A stretch of 64,000 nt of DNA, taken from assembly GCA_036387415.1 (NCBI GenBank), contig DASVTU010000023.1, forward strand, positions 1-64,000, written 5' to 3'. The stretch is from DASVTU01 sp036387415 (GTDB taxonomy: Bacteria; Acidobacteriota; Blastocatellia; Pyrinomonadales; Pyrinomonadaceae). Each line of letters opens with the position of its first letter. The stretch's first letter is position 1. Both the position numbers and the translations under genes were made by a program. The notes beneath the pieces are model-generated. The model saw only the letters and a program-made list of their open reading frames with translations. It ran no database searches and was not told the DNA's origin. Positions 8,295-16,560 of this stretch are shown piece by piece.

Positions 8295-8410
8295 CAAACA
8301 GCATTCCTTCCAAATTCACAATGATAAGGCCGCGCGCGAAGCTTACGAAAATGCTCCTCCTGCGGTCTTGATTTTTGCCCGACGCATCATAAATCAAAGC
8401 GCGGAGGCTT

Positions 8411-8767
8411 CTAAATCACAATCTTAATCCAGCCGTCTTCGATGCGGACTTCGTAGGATTCGACGGGGATGGAGGCGCGATTGAGGCATGCGCCGGAACG
8501 CACGTCGAAGCGCCAGCCGTGCCAGTCGCATGTGACGGAATGACCGTGGAGTTGACCGTCGGCGAGGGGTGCGCCCTTGTGCGGGCAGAAGTTGTCGATG
8601 GCGTAGAACTCGCCGCCGATGTGATAGAGGGCGAGTTCCTGCCCGTTGTCGAGTTCGACGGTTGCGCCGCGCCCGTCGGGCACATCTTCGACGCGCCCGA
8701 CGGTGACAAGTTCTCCTGTGCGTCGCGGGCGTCGGAGATTGTCGAAAGTTGATTCGGATGGAGACAT
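8411..8767 (-). CDS. Rieske [2Fe-2S] ferredoxin-like protein
   Basis: A 118-residue soluble Rieske protein. Cluster ligands are C61 and H63 (FCPHKGAPL) and C80 and H83 (TCDWHGWRFDVRSG). The CDWHGWRF form is typical of NirD/dioxygenase-ferredoxin-type Rieske domains rather than bc1 proteins. The start is placed at ATG 8767, which gives the usual length; the ribosome site there is weak. No oxygenase or nitrite-reductase large subunit is nearby, so its redox partner is unknown. It is divergent from the SIMPL gene across about 220 nt that must hold both promoters. Confidence 0.85.
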   Translation of the reverse strand: MSPSESTFDNLRRPRRTGELVTVGRVEDVPDGRGATVELDNGQELALYHIGGEFYAIDNFCPHKGAPLADGQLHGHSVTCDWHGWRFDVRSGACLNRASIPVESYEVRIEDGWIKIVI

Positions 8768-8991
8768 TCTGTTTGAAATCGTAACAAACGGCGTCGCGCC
8801 TGTGCAACGGACGTTGATGCGCGGCGGACGAGAGGTGTCTGTATCGGTTTCGGCGCATGAAGTGTAGGCTTTAGATTGAAAGATGCAAGTTTGGTTGCGT
8901 TGTGCGTTCAGAGAGAGGAAGCGGGCGCGCCGTTTCATCTCTTTATCTCTCCTGCGGGCGCGTCGAATAAAAATATAAAGGGAGTGCAAAA

Positions 8992-10011
8992 ATGAAGAAG
9001 CAGATAAGAGTGCTGGTGAGCGTCGTCGTGTTGACGTTGCTGTTATCGTCCGGCGTTGTCGAGGCGGCGAGAAGACAGGCGACGACCGCGAGGGAACTAA
9101 CGGTGCGCGGACGACTCGCGCAGACAACCGACGAGAGAGATTGGTTGATTGCGGGCGCGTCGAGAACGTATTTGATTCTTAATCCGCAAAAATTTCAGAA
9201 CGAGACGTGGTTCCGTGAAGGGACGGAAGTTGACGCCACGGGCGTTGAGAGGTCTGGGACGAGCACGATGTATCCGAAAGGAACTCCGTTCGAGGTGCGT
9301 TCGATGCGACCGCGCGACGGCGCAAGCAATGATGGTGCGACAGTGACGGGTGGCGCGAGCGCAAGAGCGTTGACGCGCGTATCTGTCACGGGCGATGCGA
9401 TTGTGCAGGCGCAACCCGATACGGCTATCGTGTCGATTGCCGTCCTGACGCAGAACGCGAGTGCGTCGGAGGCACAGGCGGAGAACGCGAGTCGGACGGA
9501 TGCAGTAATGCGCGCCGTACGCGCGGCGGCGGGCGCAGACGCAGAGGTCAAAACAGGTGGTTACAGTCTGCAACCACAGTATGCTTACAAAGAGGGACAG
9601 TCGCCGACGATTACGAGTTACATCGCGCGCAACAGCGTCGTCGTTACGATGTCGGAACTGGGTCGCGTCGGCGCGGTGATTGACGCGGCCTCGCGCGCCG
9701 GAGCCAACAGCGTAGATAACCTACAGTTTACGCTGCGACGCGACAAACTGGCGCGTACACAAGCCCTCACCGAAGCGACGCAGGAGGCGCTCAGCAAAGC
9801 GAAAGTTATCGCGCAGGCGCTCGGCGGTCGAGTCGTCCGCATCTACGAAGTACAAGAAGGTGGTGCGTCGCGTCCGCCCATCATCTATACGAAGCAGATG
9901 GAAATGTCACGGACGAGCATGGCGGATGCGCCGCCCACGCCCGTCGAACCCGGCTCACTCGACATCACCTCGCAAGTCCAACTGGTCGCCGAAATCGAAA
10001 CCCAACCGTGA
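8992..10011 (+). CDS. Exported SIMPL-domain (DUF541) protein
   Basis: A 339-residue protein with a signal peptide (residues 1 to about 26, ending VVEAARR). A region of about 85 residues (DUF5666-like in character, unproven) is followed by a SIMPL domain from about residue 125: VSVTGDAIVQAQPDTAIVSI, SLQPQYAYKEG, IARNSVVVTM, the AGANSVDNLQFTL block and the ALGGRVVRIYEV block. SIMPL proteins are periplasmic; some form rings and some bacterial members affect oxidative stress or membrane integrity, but the biochemical role is not settled. The ribosome site AAGGGAG precedes the ATG. Confidence 0.85.
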   Translation: MKKQIRVLVSVVVLTLLLSSGVVEAARRQATTARELTVRGRLAQTTDERDWLIAGASRTYLILNPQKFQNETWFREGTEVDATGVERSGTSTMYPKGTPFEVRSMRPRDGASNDGATVTGGASARALTRVSVTGDAIVQAQPDTAIVSIAVLTQNASASEAQAENASRTDAVMRAVRAAAGADAEVKTGGYSLQPQYAYKEGQSPTITSYIARNSVVVTMSELGRVGAVIDAASRAGANSVDNLQFTLRRDKLARTQALTEATQEALSKAKVIAQALGGRVVRIYEVQEGGASRPPIIYTKQMEMSRTSMADAPPTPVEPGSLDITSQVQLVAEIETQP

Positions 10012-10014
10012 CCG

Positions 10015-10167
10015 ACAGGGACGAAGGATGAAGGGAAAGCATTGGCTCATTGATTCATCGGTTCATTGATTCATTGTGTGATTTAATCAATGAATCAATA
10101 AATCAATGCTTCCCCCTTCATCCCTCCGCCCTCATCCTTCATCCCTTCATGCCCGCCCTCATCCCTG
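10015..10167. repeat. Nested two-class heptamer inverted repeat (gggatga outside, tcattga inside)
   Basis: The outer arms carry gggatga-like units (left to about 10037; right from about 10111, reading tccctccgccctcatcc). The inner arms carry tcattga units (ctcattgattcat... against tgaatcaataaatcaatg). The same nesting of the same two classes recurs at 28529-28687. It follows the SIMPL stop. Confidence 0.75.
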
Positions 10168-10356
10168 CCATGTTGTCTTGCTGAAAATCTGTGTGGATGC
10201 GAGTATAATTGGGTTCCCCTTGAAGTAATCGTAAAGAGAGAGCCGTGGCGGACGCGTCTGTGTGTGCGCCGCTCGCGGTGGTCGCTCGCGCCGTCGGATT
10301 CCGGTGGGCGGGAGTGCGCCTCTCTTTCATGTGCAGAAATCTTTCAGGAGGAAGCC
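10168..10356 (+). promoter_or_regulatory. Leader of the CBS-domain gene with a candidate -10 box
   Basis: TATAAT lies at 10204-10209. No good -35 box is found at 17 nt; TTGCTG is 20 nt upstream. If the box is used, the mRNA leader would be about 140 nt. Nothing else was recognised. Confidence 0.35.
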
Positions 10357-11346
10357 ATGTCGAGATACCGCAACGACCGAGATGATTTTAATGACGACCG
10401 CCACCGTTACGGTCGCGGCGACGATGATGACTCGTACGAACCCTCGCGCGGAGATTTTTATGGCGGGAGGGGTTCTTCCGGCGACCGCGACGATTATCGA
10501 CGCAATCGCTCCGACGATGAACGCGCCGGATTCACGATGACCTCGCGCAGAGGCGGCGGCGTCATCAGACGCGACTACGGCGACTATGGCGGACGCGACC
10601 CGCGCGACGACCGCGCCAACTTCGCACCACCACCTCCTCTTCCTCCGCGTCGCAGTCGCCGGGACGATTACGACTACGACGAATATGAACGCGGCGGCGG
10701 TCGCGGGCGTTACGAGCGCGATGAAGACGAAGGACGTTCGCTGTGGGATGAGGGGCGCGAATACTTGCGCGAGAGATTGGGCGGCGGGCGTCGTCGAGAG
10801 GGGCGCGGCGCATCGCGTTCGCATGTGCGCTGCCGCGACATCATGACGCGCGACGTGACGGTCGCCACGCGCGAAACAACGCTCGAAGGTGTGGCAAAGA
10901 TGATGCGCGACGAGGACACGGGTGTTATTCCGGTCGTCGAACGCGCCGAAAGTCTCACGGATTTGGGTGAGACAGAGAGACCCGACGTTAACCGCGCGCA
11001 ACCCAACGTCGTCGGCAGCAGCGGCAAACTCGTCGGACTCATCACCGACCGCGACATCGTTGTCCGCGCCATTGCCGAAGGCAAAGACGCGCGCACGATA
11101 CGCGCCGAAGAGATTATGACCACAGACATTCACACCGCTCAACCCAACGACCGCGTAATCGACGCGATACGCAAGATGGGCGACAAACAGGTGCGCCGCA
11201 TTCCGGTCGTTGACCGCGACAACATTCTGCGCGGCATCATCTCGATGGCCGATGTCGCGCTCGAAACCGAAGACGACCGCGAACTGGCCGACGCGCTCGA
11301 AGAGATTTCGAGCGGTTCGTCATTCTGGAATCGCGTCTTCGGCTGA
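10357..11346 (+). CDS. CBS-domain pair protein with long charged disordered N-terminus
   Basis: A 329-residue protein starting at ATG 10357, 5 nt after AGGAGG. Residues 1 to about 155 are low-complexity and dominated by Arg, Asp, Gly and Tyr, ending in an acidic/basic WDEGREYLRERLGGGRR helix. Residues from about 158 form two CBS motifs: CRDIMTRDVTVATRETTLEGVAKMM, LVGLITDRDIV, then AEEIMTTDIHTAQPNDRVIDAIRKM and LRGIISMADVA. The first motif holds an unusual insert of about 25 residues between GVIPVVE and KLVGLI. CBS pairs usually bind adenosine nucleotides and regulate partners. The long RGD/Y-rich tail is predicted disordered and might promote condensation or nucleic-acid binding; that is inference. 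Confidence 0.8.
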   Translation: MSRYRNDRDDFNDDRHRYGRGDDDDSYEPSRGDFYGGRGSSGDRDDYRRNRSDDERAGFTMTSRRGGGVIRRDYGDYGGRDPRDDRANFAPPPPLPPRRSRRDDYDYDEYERGGGRGRYERDEDEGRSLWDEGREYLRERLGGGRRREGRGASRSHVRCRDIMTRDVTVATRETTLEGVAKMMRDEDTGVIPVVERAESLTDLGETERPDVNRAQPNVVGSSGKLVGLITDRDIVVRAIAEGKDARTIRAEEIMTTDIHTAQPNDRVIDAIRKMGDKQVRRIPVVDRDNILRGIISMADVALETEDDRELADALEEISSGSSFWNRVFG

Positions 11347-11355
11347 TTCAACACA

Positions 11356-11440
11356 GTGATGAGTAATGAGTGATGGATGATGAGATAAAGTTCTTATCTT
11401 CCAACTCATCACTCATTACTCATCACGCATCACACATCAC
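11356..11440. repeat. Heptamer-periodic inverted repeat, gtgatga class, abutting hsp20
   Basis: Left arm 11356-11384 is gtgatga, gtaatga, gtgatgg, atgatga. Right arm 11405-11440 reads in reverse complement as gtgatgt, gtgatgc, gtgatga, gtaatga, gtgatga. It ends only 6 nt before the hsp20 ATG and replaces the usual ribosome site. Confidence 0.75.
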
Positions 11441-11446
11441 TTTTTT

Positions 11447-11827
11447 ATGGCTAAGTCTATCGAACGTTATTTTCGTCTGATGCCGAAGGCGAACATGCTG
11501 CGACCGAGCGGTCGCTTGTGGTATCCGTCGGCGGATGTTTACAGGACGCGCGAGGGGTGGATTGTGAAGGTCGAGTTGGCGGGCGTCTCGGCGGATGAAA
11601 TCGAGGTGAGCATCGCGGGCGAAACTCTCAGTCTGACGGGTTGCCGCCGCGACACTTTCTGTACCGAAACCATCTCCTGTCACCAACTGGAAATCACCTA
11701 TAGTCGTTTTGAAAAGGTGATTCAGTTTCCGTGTCCGATTGAGGGCGCTGTGGTCAAGGCCGATTACCGCGATGGCCTGCTCATTCTCTACCTGCGAAGT
11801 CCTGAAAATTGCGAACAGACGCAGTAG
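11447..11827 (+). CDS. Small heat-shock protein, Hsp20/alpha-crystallin family
   Basis: A 126-residue holdase chaperone. The alpha-crystallin domain covers about residues 25-115: SADVYRTREGWIVKVELAGVSADEIEVSIAGETLSLTG-type strands, then FEKVIQFPCPIEGAVVKADYRDGLLILYL, which matches the conserved beta8-beta9 region (DGLLILYL). The ATG at 11447 has no Shine-Dalgarno sequence because a repeat arm lies directly upstream; ATG 11495 with AAGG is an alternative start. It stands 43 nt before lon on the same strand, a sensible protein quality-control pair that probably shares heat or stress induction. Confidence 0.85.
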   Translation: MAKSIERYFRLMPKANMLRPSGRLWYPSADVYRTREGWIVKVELAGVSADEIEVSIAGETLSLTGCRRDTFCTETISCHQLEITYSRFEKVIQFPCPIEGAVVKADYRDGLLILYLRSPENCEQTQ

Positions 11828-11870
11828 TTTTCGTTTGACAGCATTTTATTCAACAGGGTAATGGTTCGAC

Positions 11871-14399
11871 ATGACTGAAGAAACTTTGAGCATCAACCCG
11901 ACACCGGAACCGGACACTCCGCCGCAAACCGCGAGCAACGAGACTGCCCAACAACAATCCGTGCCCGGCGTATTTGAAATCGCCGTCCTGCCTTTGCAGG
12001 GAACGACGCTCTTTCCCGGTACGATTGTGCCGCTCGCGGCGGGTCGTCCGCGTTCGGTCGCGGCGGTCGAAGCAGCGTTGGCGACGGAGGAAAAACTTGT
12101 CGCTTGCGTCACAGTGCGCGAAGGTCGCGGCACCGAGACGGAAGCGACGCCGCCCGCAGACCTCTACGATGTCGGCACGCTGGTAATGGTCAAGCGCATG
12201 ATGCGCGTGCCCGATGCGCTCCAACTCATCGTGCAGGGAACCGAACGCATCAAAGTCTTGGAGTGGACGCAAACTGACCCGCACCTGCGTGCGCGCGTCC
12301 ACGTTCTCACGCCGCCAGAGACGAAGAACGCGGATGAAGTCGAAGCCCTGTGGCGCAACGTTCGTTCGTTGGTTGAGCGTGCGCTGGCGATGCTGCCGGA
12401 GATTCCGCCCGAAGTGCGCGGCGCGGTGCTCGGCTCGAACGACCCCGTTCAACTCGCATATTTCCTCGGCTCGATTCTCAATCTCGGCACCGAGCAGGAG
12501 CAATCCATGCTCGAAGCCAACACGGTTGACAAACTACTGCAACTCGCATACACGCGTCTCGCACACGAAATCGAAATCATGGAACTGCGTTCCAAGATTG
12601 CCAGCGAAGCGCAAAGCGAGATGAACAAAGCGCAACGCGACTACTTTCTACGCCAGCAGATGCGCGCGATTCAGAAAGAACTCGGCGACGACGAAGGCGG
12701 TGAACGCGCCGAAGCGGAAATGATGCGCGAGCGTCTCGACCAGGCAGACCTGCCCGAAGACGTACGCAAGGAGGCCGAACGCGAACTCAAACGCATGGAG
12801 CGTCTGCCTGCCGCCGCGCCCGATTACCACGTCATCCGCACCTACCTCGAATACGTGCTCGAACTGCCGTGGAAAAAATCTTCCGCCGATAAACTCGACC
12901 TGAACGAAGCGCGACGCATCCTCGACGAAGACCACTATGGCCTCGATGATGTCAAAGAACGAATTCTGGAATTTCTCGCCGTCGTCAAACTGCGTCCTGA
13001 TTCCAAGAGTCCGATACTTTGTTTCGTGGGGCCGCCAGGCGTCGGCAAGACATCTCTGGGTCGTTCGATTGCGCGTGCGTTGGGACGCGAGTTCGAGCGT
13101 CTGTCACTAGGCGGCGTGCGCGATGAGGCGGAACTGCGCGGCCATCGTCGCACATACATCGGTGCGTTGCCGGGTCGCATTATTCAGTCTTTGCGTCGCG
13201 CCGCCGTCAACAATCCCGTCATGATGCTCGACGAGATTGACAAACTCGGCGCGGACTTTCGCGGCGACCCCGCCTCCGCGCTCCTCGAAATTCTCGACCC
13301 GCAACAGAACAACAGTTTCCGCGACCACTACATCGACCTCCCGTTCGATTTGTCGCGCGTCTTCTTCATCGCCACGGCCAATCAACTCGGGCCGATTCCG
13401 CCGCCCCTGCGCGACCGCATGGAGATTATTTCGCTCTCCGGCTACAGCGATCAGGAAAAACTCCACATTGCCACGCGCTATCTCGTCCCGCGACAGGTGA
13501 AGGATAACGGGCTTGACGAAGCGCAATTCGAAATCACCGACGACGCGTTGATGCTTATCGCCGCGCGCTACACGCGCGAAGCGGGCGTGCGTCAATTGGA
13601 ACGCGCCGTCGGTCGTGTGGCGCGTAAGGCGGCCTTGCGTGTGGCGCGGGGCGAGGCGGAGAAGATTCGCGTCGATGCGTCCGACATCAAGGAGTTGCTC
13701 GGCGCGCCGCGCTTCTTCCCCGAAGAGGCGCGCAAGGAGTTGCCCGCAGGCGTGGCGACGGGCATGGCGTGGACGGAGATGGGAGGCCAACTGCTGTTCA
13801 TCGAAGCGACGCTTTTGCCCGGCGGTTCCGGCTTAACCATTACCGGACAACTCGGCGAAGTGATGCAGGAATCGGCGCGCGCAGCACGTTCTTATCTCTG
13901 GGCGCACGCGGGCGAGTTCGGACTCGAACAGTCGATGTTCAAATCCTACGGCATCCACTTGCACGTTCCCGCCGGAGCGATTCCGAAGGACGGCCCTTCG
14001 GCGGGCGTGGCGATAACGTCCGCGCTTTCGTCGCTGATGACGGGACGACGCGTGCGTTCCGACACGTCGATGACGGGCGAAATCACGCTCTCCGGCCTCG
14101 TCTTTCCCGTCGGCGGCATCAAGGAGAAAGTGCTCGCGGCGCATCGCGCGGGGATTCGCCGCATCGTTCTGCCCGCACGCAACGAAGCCGACATCGAAGA
14201 CATTCCGGCAGACGTGCGCGGTGAACTTGAGTTCGTTTTCGTCTCGCGCATCGGCGAAGCCCTCGATGCGACGCTCGAAAAACTCGTCGCCGCTCCGCCG
14301 CCGCCCGTCGTGCCGCCCAAGACCGACGCGCGCCTCGCTAACTCGACGACGACGCTCGAACAGACGGAACTCGAACCTTTGCGCGTCCGTGAGAAATAG
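11871..14399 (+). CDS. lon: ATP-dependent Lon protease
   Basis: An 842-residue LonA-type protease degrading misfolded and regulatory proteins. The N-terminal substrate-binding domain (VLPLQGTTLFPGTIVPLAAGR) and a coiled coil (QRDYFLRQQMRAIQKELG) precede the AAA+ module. Walker A GPPGVGKTS begins near residue 386, and the DEIDKLG Walker B follows. The protease domain has catalytic S710 in PKDGPSAGVA and K753 in GGIKEKVLAAHRAG, spaced as in E. coli Lon. The C-terminal roughly 40 residues are a variable Pro/Thr tail. The gene lies directly after hsp20. Confidence 0.96.
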   Translation: MTEETLSINPTPEPDTPPQTASNETAQQQSVPGVFEIAVLPLQGTTLFPGTIVPLAAGRPRSVAAVEAALATEEKLVACVTVREGRGTETEATPPADLYDVGTLVMVKRMMRVPDALQLIVQGTERIKVLEWTQTDPHLRARVHVLTPPETKNADEVEALWRNVRSLVERALAMLPEIPPEVRGAVLGSNDPVQLAYFLGSILNLGTEQEQSMLEANTVDKLLQLAYTRLAHEIEIMELRSKIASEAQSEMNKAQRDYFLRQQMRAIQKELGDDEGGERAEAEMMRERLDQADLPEDVRKEAERELKRMERLPAAAPDYHVIRTYLEYVLELPWKKSSADKLDLNEARRILDEDHYGLDDVKERILEFLAVVKLRPDSKSPILCFVGPPGVGKTSLGRSIARALGREFERLSLGGVRDEAELRGHRRTYIGALPGRIIQSLRRAAVNNPVMMLDEIDKLGADFRGDPASALLEILDPQQNNSFRDHYIDLPFDLSRVFFIATANQLGPIPPPLRDRMEIISLSGYSDQEKLHIATRYLVPRQVKDNGLDEAQFEITDDALMLIAARYTREAGVRQLERAVGRVARKAALRVARGEAEKIRVDASDIKELLGAPRFFPEEARKELPAGVATGMAWTEMGGQLLFIEATLLPGGSGLTITGQLGEVMQESARAARSYLWAHAGEFGLEQSMFKSYGIHLHVPAGAIPKDGPSAGVAITSALSSLMTGRRVRSDTSMTGEITLSGLVFPVGGIKEKVLAAHRAGIRRIVLPARNEADIEDIPADVRGELEFVFVSRIGEALDATLEKLVAAPPPPVVPPKTDARLANSTTTLEQTELEPLRVREK

Positions 14400-14448
14400 T
14401 CGCGCGGCGCGAAACGTATCGAATATTGAACGAACGAGGAGACAAGGG

Positions 14449-14757
14449 ATGGTCAGCAAAAAAGCGCAGAGCAAAGCGGGCATCGCAGAGAAACGACGCG
14501 GCCAACAGATGGGCGACGAACGCAGCGCGCCCGACCGCACACTCGACGCCAAGACGGCGACTCCCGCCTTGCGCGGTCGCCGCAAGAGCGCCAGCAAATT
14601 CTTCGGCGACGATTCATCACAAAACGTCGGCAGCGACGGCGAAGCCCCGCGCGACAACACTCCTTCCGTCCCCGCCGCCATCCCGACAGGCACCAAACTC
14701 GGCGAATCGGGCGGCGAACGCGTCTTCAAACAACGGCAGAAAAGAAATCAGAAATAG
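14449..14757 (+). CDS. Small basic hypothetical protein
   Basis: A 102-residue Lys/Arg-, Ser- and Gly-rich protein with no predicted membrane segment and no recognised family. ATG 14449 is chosen because GAGGAG lies 7-8 nt upstream. It follows lon by 49 nt on the same strand, so it is probably co-transcribed. Composition suggests a disordered protein. A heptamer repeat follows its stop. Confidence 0.5.
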   Translation: MVSKKAQSKAGIAEKRRGQQMGDERSAPDRTLDAKTATPALRGRRKSASKFFGDDSSQNVGSDGEAPRDNTPSVPAAIPTGTKLGESGGERVFKQRQKRNQK

Positions 14758-14763
14758 AACGAC

Positions 14764-14860
14764 GGCAAAGGCTAAAGGGTCAAAGGGAAAGGGTAAAAGG
14801 AATAGCCCGTTTGTGGCTTCTTCCTTTTACCCTTTTCGCCTTTTAACCGTTTTCGCTTTT
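14764..14860. repeat. Heptamer-periodic inverted repeat, taaaggg class
   Basis: Left-arm units are taaaggg, tcaaagg, gaaaggg, taaaagg. The right arm is ccttttacccttttcgcc and neighbours. It lies between two convergent genes, where it could terminate both. Confidence 0.7.
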
Positions 14861-14861
14861 G

Positions 14862-16025
14862 CTATTCGACCGTCCAGGTGTCGCCGCTGTTGATGAGTTT
14901 TTCGAGGTTGCCGAGTCCTTGTTTGGAGATGGCGGCGTGAATTTGGGCGTTCATCATATCTTCGTAGGTTTCGCGTTGAACGTCGCGGAAGATGCCGATG
15001 GGCTGCGGAAACTCTGGATACTCCATGCGCGCGAGCATGAAGGCGACCGAAGGGTCTTTGAGATGAATGTCGTGGACGAGGAGGTCGTTTTCGTTGAGTC
15101 CGGTTTCCGCGCCTAGTTGGACGACTTCGGGTTGTGCGCCGTTCATGCGGATGCCACGGTCGCGGTTCTTGCCGAAGACCATCGGCTTGCCGTGTTCGAG
15201 ATAAATCATGTGGTCGCTGCGGATGGAGCGGTCGGTGAAATACTCGAAGGCGTGGTCGTTGAAGATGTTGCAGTTCTGATAGACCTCGACGAAGGAGACG
15301 CCCTTGTGATGCGCGGCGGCGGTGACGGTCGCGCCGAGGTGTTTCACGTCGATGTCGAGCGAGCGTGCGACGAAGGTGGCCTCCGATGCGATGGCGAGCG
15401 AGAGTGGGTTGACCGGATAATCAATCGCGCCCATCGGAGTCGATTTCGTCTTCTTACCGATTTCGGAAGTCGGGCTGTACTGCCCTTTCGTCAGACCGTA
15501 GATGCGGTTATTGAAAAGGATGTAATTGAGGTCGAGGTTGCGTCGGATGGCATGCATGAAATGGTTGCCGCCGATGGAGAGCGCGTCGCCGTCACCCGTG
15601 ATGACCCAGACGCTCAAGTCGGAGTTGGCGGCCTTGATACCAGTGGCGACGGCGGGCGCGCGTCCGTGAATCGAGTGGAAGCCATAGGTGTTCATGTAGT
15701 AGGGGAAGCGGCTGGAACAGCCGATGCCGGAGACGAAGACAATCTTCTCGCGCGGCACGCCGAGTTCGGGCATCACCTTCTGCACGTTCGCCAGTATCGA
15801 ATAGTCGCCGCAACCCGGACACCAGCGCACTTCCTGACCAGACACGAAATCCGCCTTCGTCAACTGCGCGGGCGGAGGCGCCGCAGCGCCCGCGACAACC
15901 GAGCCGGGTTCGCTCTCCGGCGAAGGGCCGCTCCCAGACACGTTGCCGCCGATGCTGCCCAAGCCTTCATTCTTCTCGTCGGTTTGGTTTCCGTTGCTGC
16001 CGTTTCCGGCATTTCCTACGCTCAT
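14862..16025 (-). CDS. korB: 2-oxoacid:ferredoxin oxidoreductase, beta subunit
   Basis: A 387-residue TPP-binding subunit. ATG 16025 is chosen since AAGGAG precedes it by 7 nt. About 65 N-terminal residues are Gly/Asn/Pro-rich linker. The core starts at EVRWCPGCGDYSI, followed by GIGCSSRFPYY, HSIHGRAPAVATGIK and the TPP/Mg motif GDGDALSIGGNHFMHAIRRN...YILFNN. With the gamma-alpha subunit encoded upstream, it oxidatively decarboxylates 2-oxoglutarate (most likely) or another 2-oxoacid, reducing ferredoxin. It is the last gene of a three-gene operon. Confidence 0.92.
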   Translation of the reverse strand: MSVGNAGNGSNGNQTDEKNEGLGSIGGNVSGSGPSPESEPGSVVAGAAAPPPAQLTKADFVSGQEVRWCPGCGDYSILANVQKVMPELGVPREKIVFVSGIGCSSRFPYYMNTYGFHSIHGRAPAVATGIKAANSDLSVWVITGDGDALSIGGNHFMHAIRRNLDLNYILFNNRIYGLTKGQYSPTSEIGKKTKSTPMGAIDYPVNPLSLAIASEATFVARSLDIDVKHLGATVTAAAHHKGVSFVEVYQNCNIFNDHAFEYFTDRSIRSDHMIYLEHGKPMVFGKNRDRGIRMNGAQPEVVQLGAETGLNENDLLVHDIHLKDPSVAFMLARMEYPEFPQPIGIFRDVQRETYEDMMNAQIHAAISKQGLGNLEKLINSGDTWTVE

Positions 16026-16035
16026 TAAGAACTCC

Positions 16036-16527
16036 TTAAACTTCAGAAACGGCGTCCGCCTCGGCGTCCGTCGCATGATGATTACTGATAAAAATGGATT
16101 CGTCGGCGGCGGAAGATTTGTCTTTTACGTCGGCTGTCACTTCCTCAGACTCCGACCAACTACCTCTGATGAATGCTTCATGCTGCGCGTTGCGCTTCAT
16201 GAATTTGTCATAACGTTTGACGGCCTTTTTGCCCTGATAATAGAGACGACAAACGGGCTGCCCCTCCGACGTGCGGAGTTCGAGACACGGCTCAGGCCCG
16301 AAACCGGGGTCGAGATAGATGAAAGCAAACTCCGCGATGAGTTCCGGTTTGAAATGGATGTGGCAGTTGGGGCGATTCTTCTTTTGCAGAACTTGTTCGT
16401 CGCCATCGAAGCCGAGTTCGAGCCGACCCACAATGTTGGCCGACGCCGCCGCGTTCGGCACCGCCGCCACGAAGCGTCCCATCTTCGACGCCGCTTCAAC
16501 CAAATCCCAAAAGATTTCTGCTTCCAT
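16036..16527 (-). CDS. Small protein of unknown function between korA and korB
   Basis: A 163-residue protein encoded 10 nt before korB and 33 nt after korA on the same strand, so it is almost certainly co-transcribed. The middle reads CHIHFKPELIAEFAFIYLD, then a LELRTSEGQPVCRLYYQGK strand pair, followed by a charged tail. The pattern (histidines before a strand, PCLEL, a final LYY strand) faintly recalls ChuX/HutX-type heme-carrier folds, but I cannot assign it. A role linked to the oxidoreductase is inferred only from its position. Confidence 0.7.
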   Translation of the reverse strand: MEAEIFWDLVEAASKMGRFVAAVPNAAASANIVGRLELGFDGDEQVLQKKNRPNCHIHFKPELIAEFAFIYLDPGFGPEPCLELRTSEGQPVCRLYYQGKKAVKRYDKFMKRNAQHEAFIRGSWSESEEVTADVKDKSSAADESIFISNHHATDAEADAVSEV

Positions 16528-16560
16528 CGTGCTTTCCTATGGACTACTTAATTTCCCCAT

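Noticed and set aside
8768..9127. N-terminal extension of the Rieske gene to 9127
   Set aside because: The extra 120 residues are low-complexity Arg/Ser sequence that overlaps the divergent SIMPL gene; the domain starts shortly after ATG 8767.
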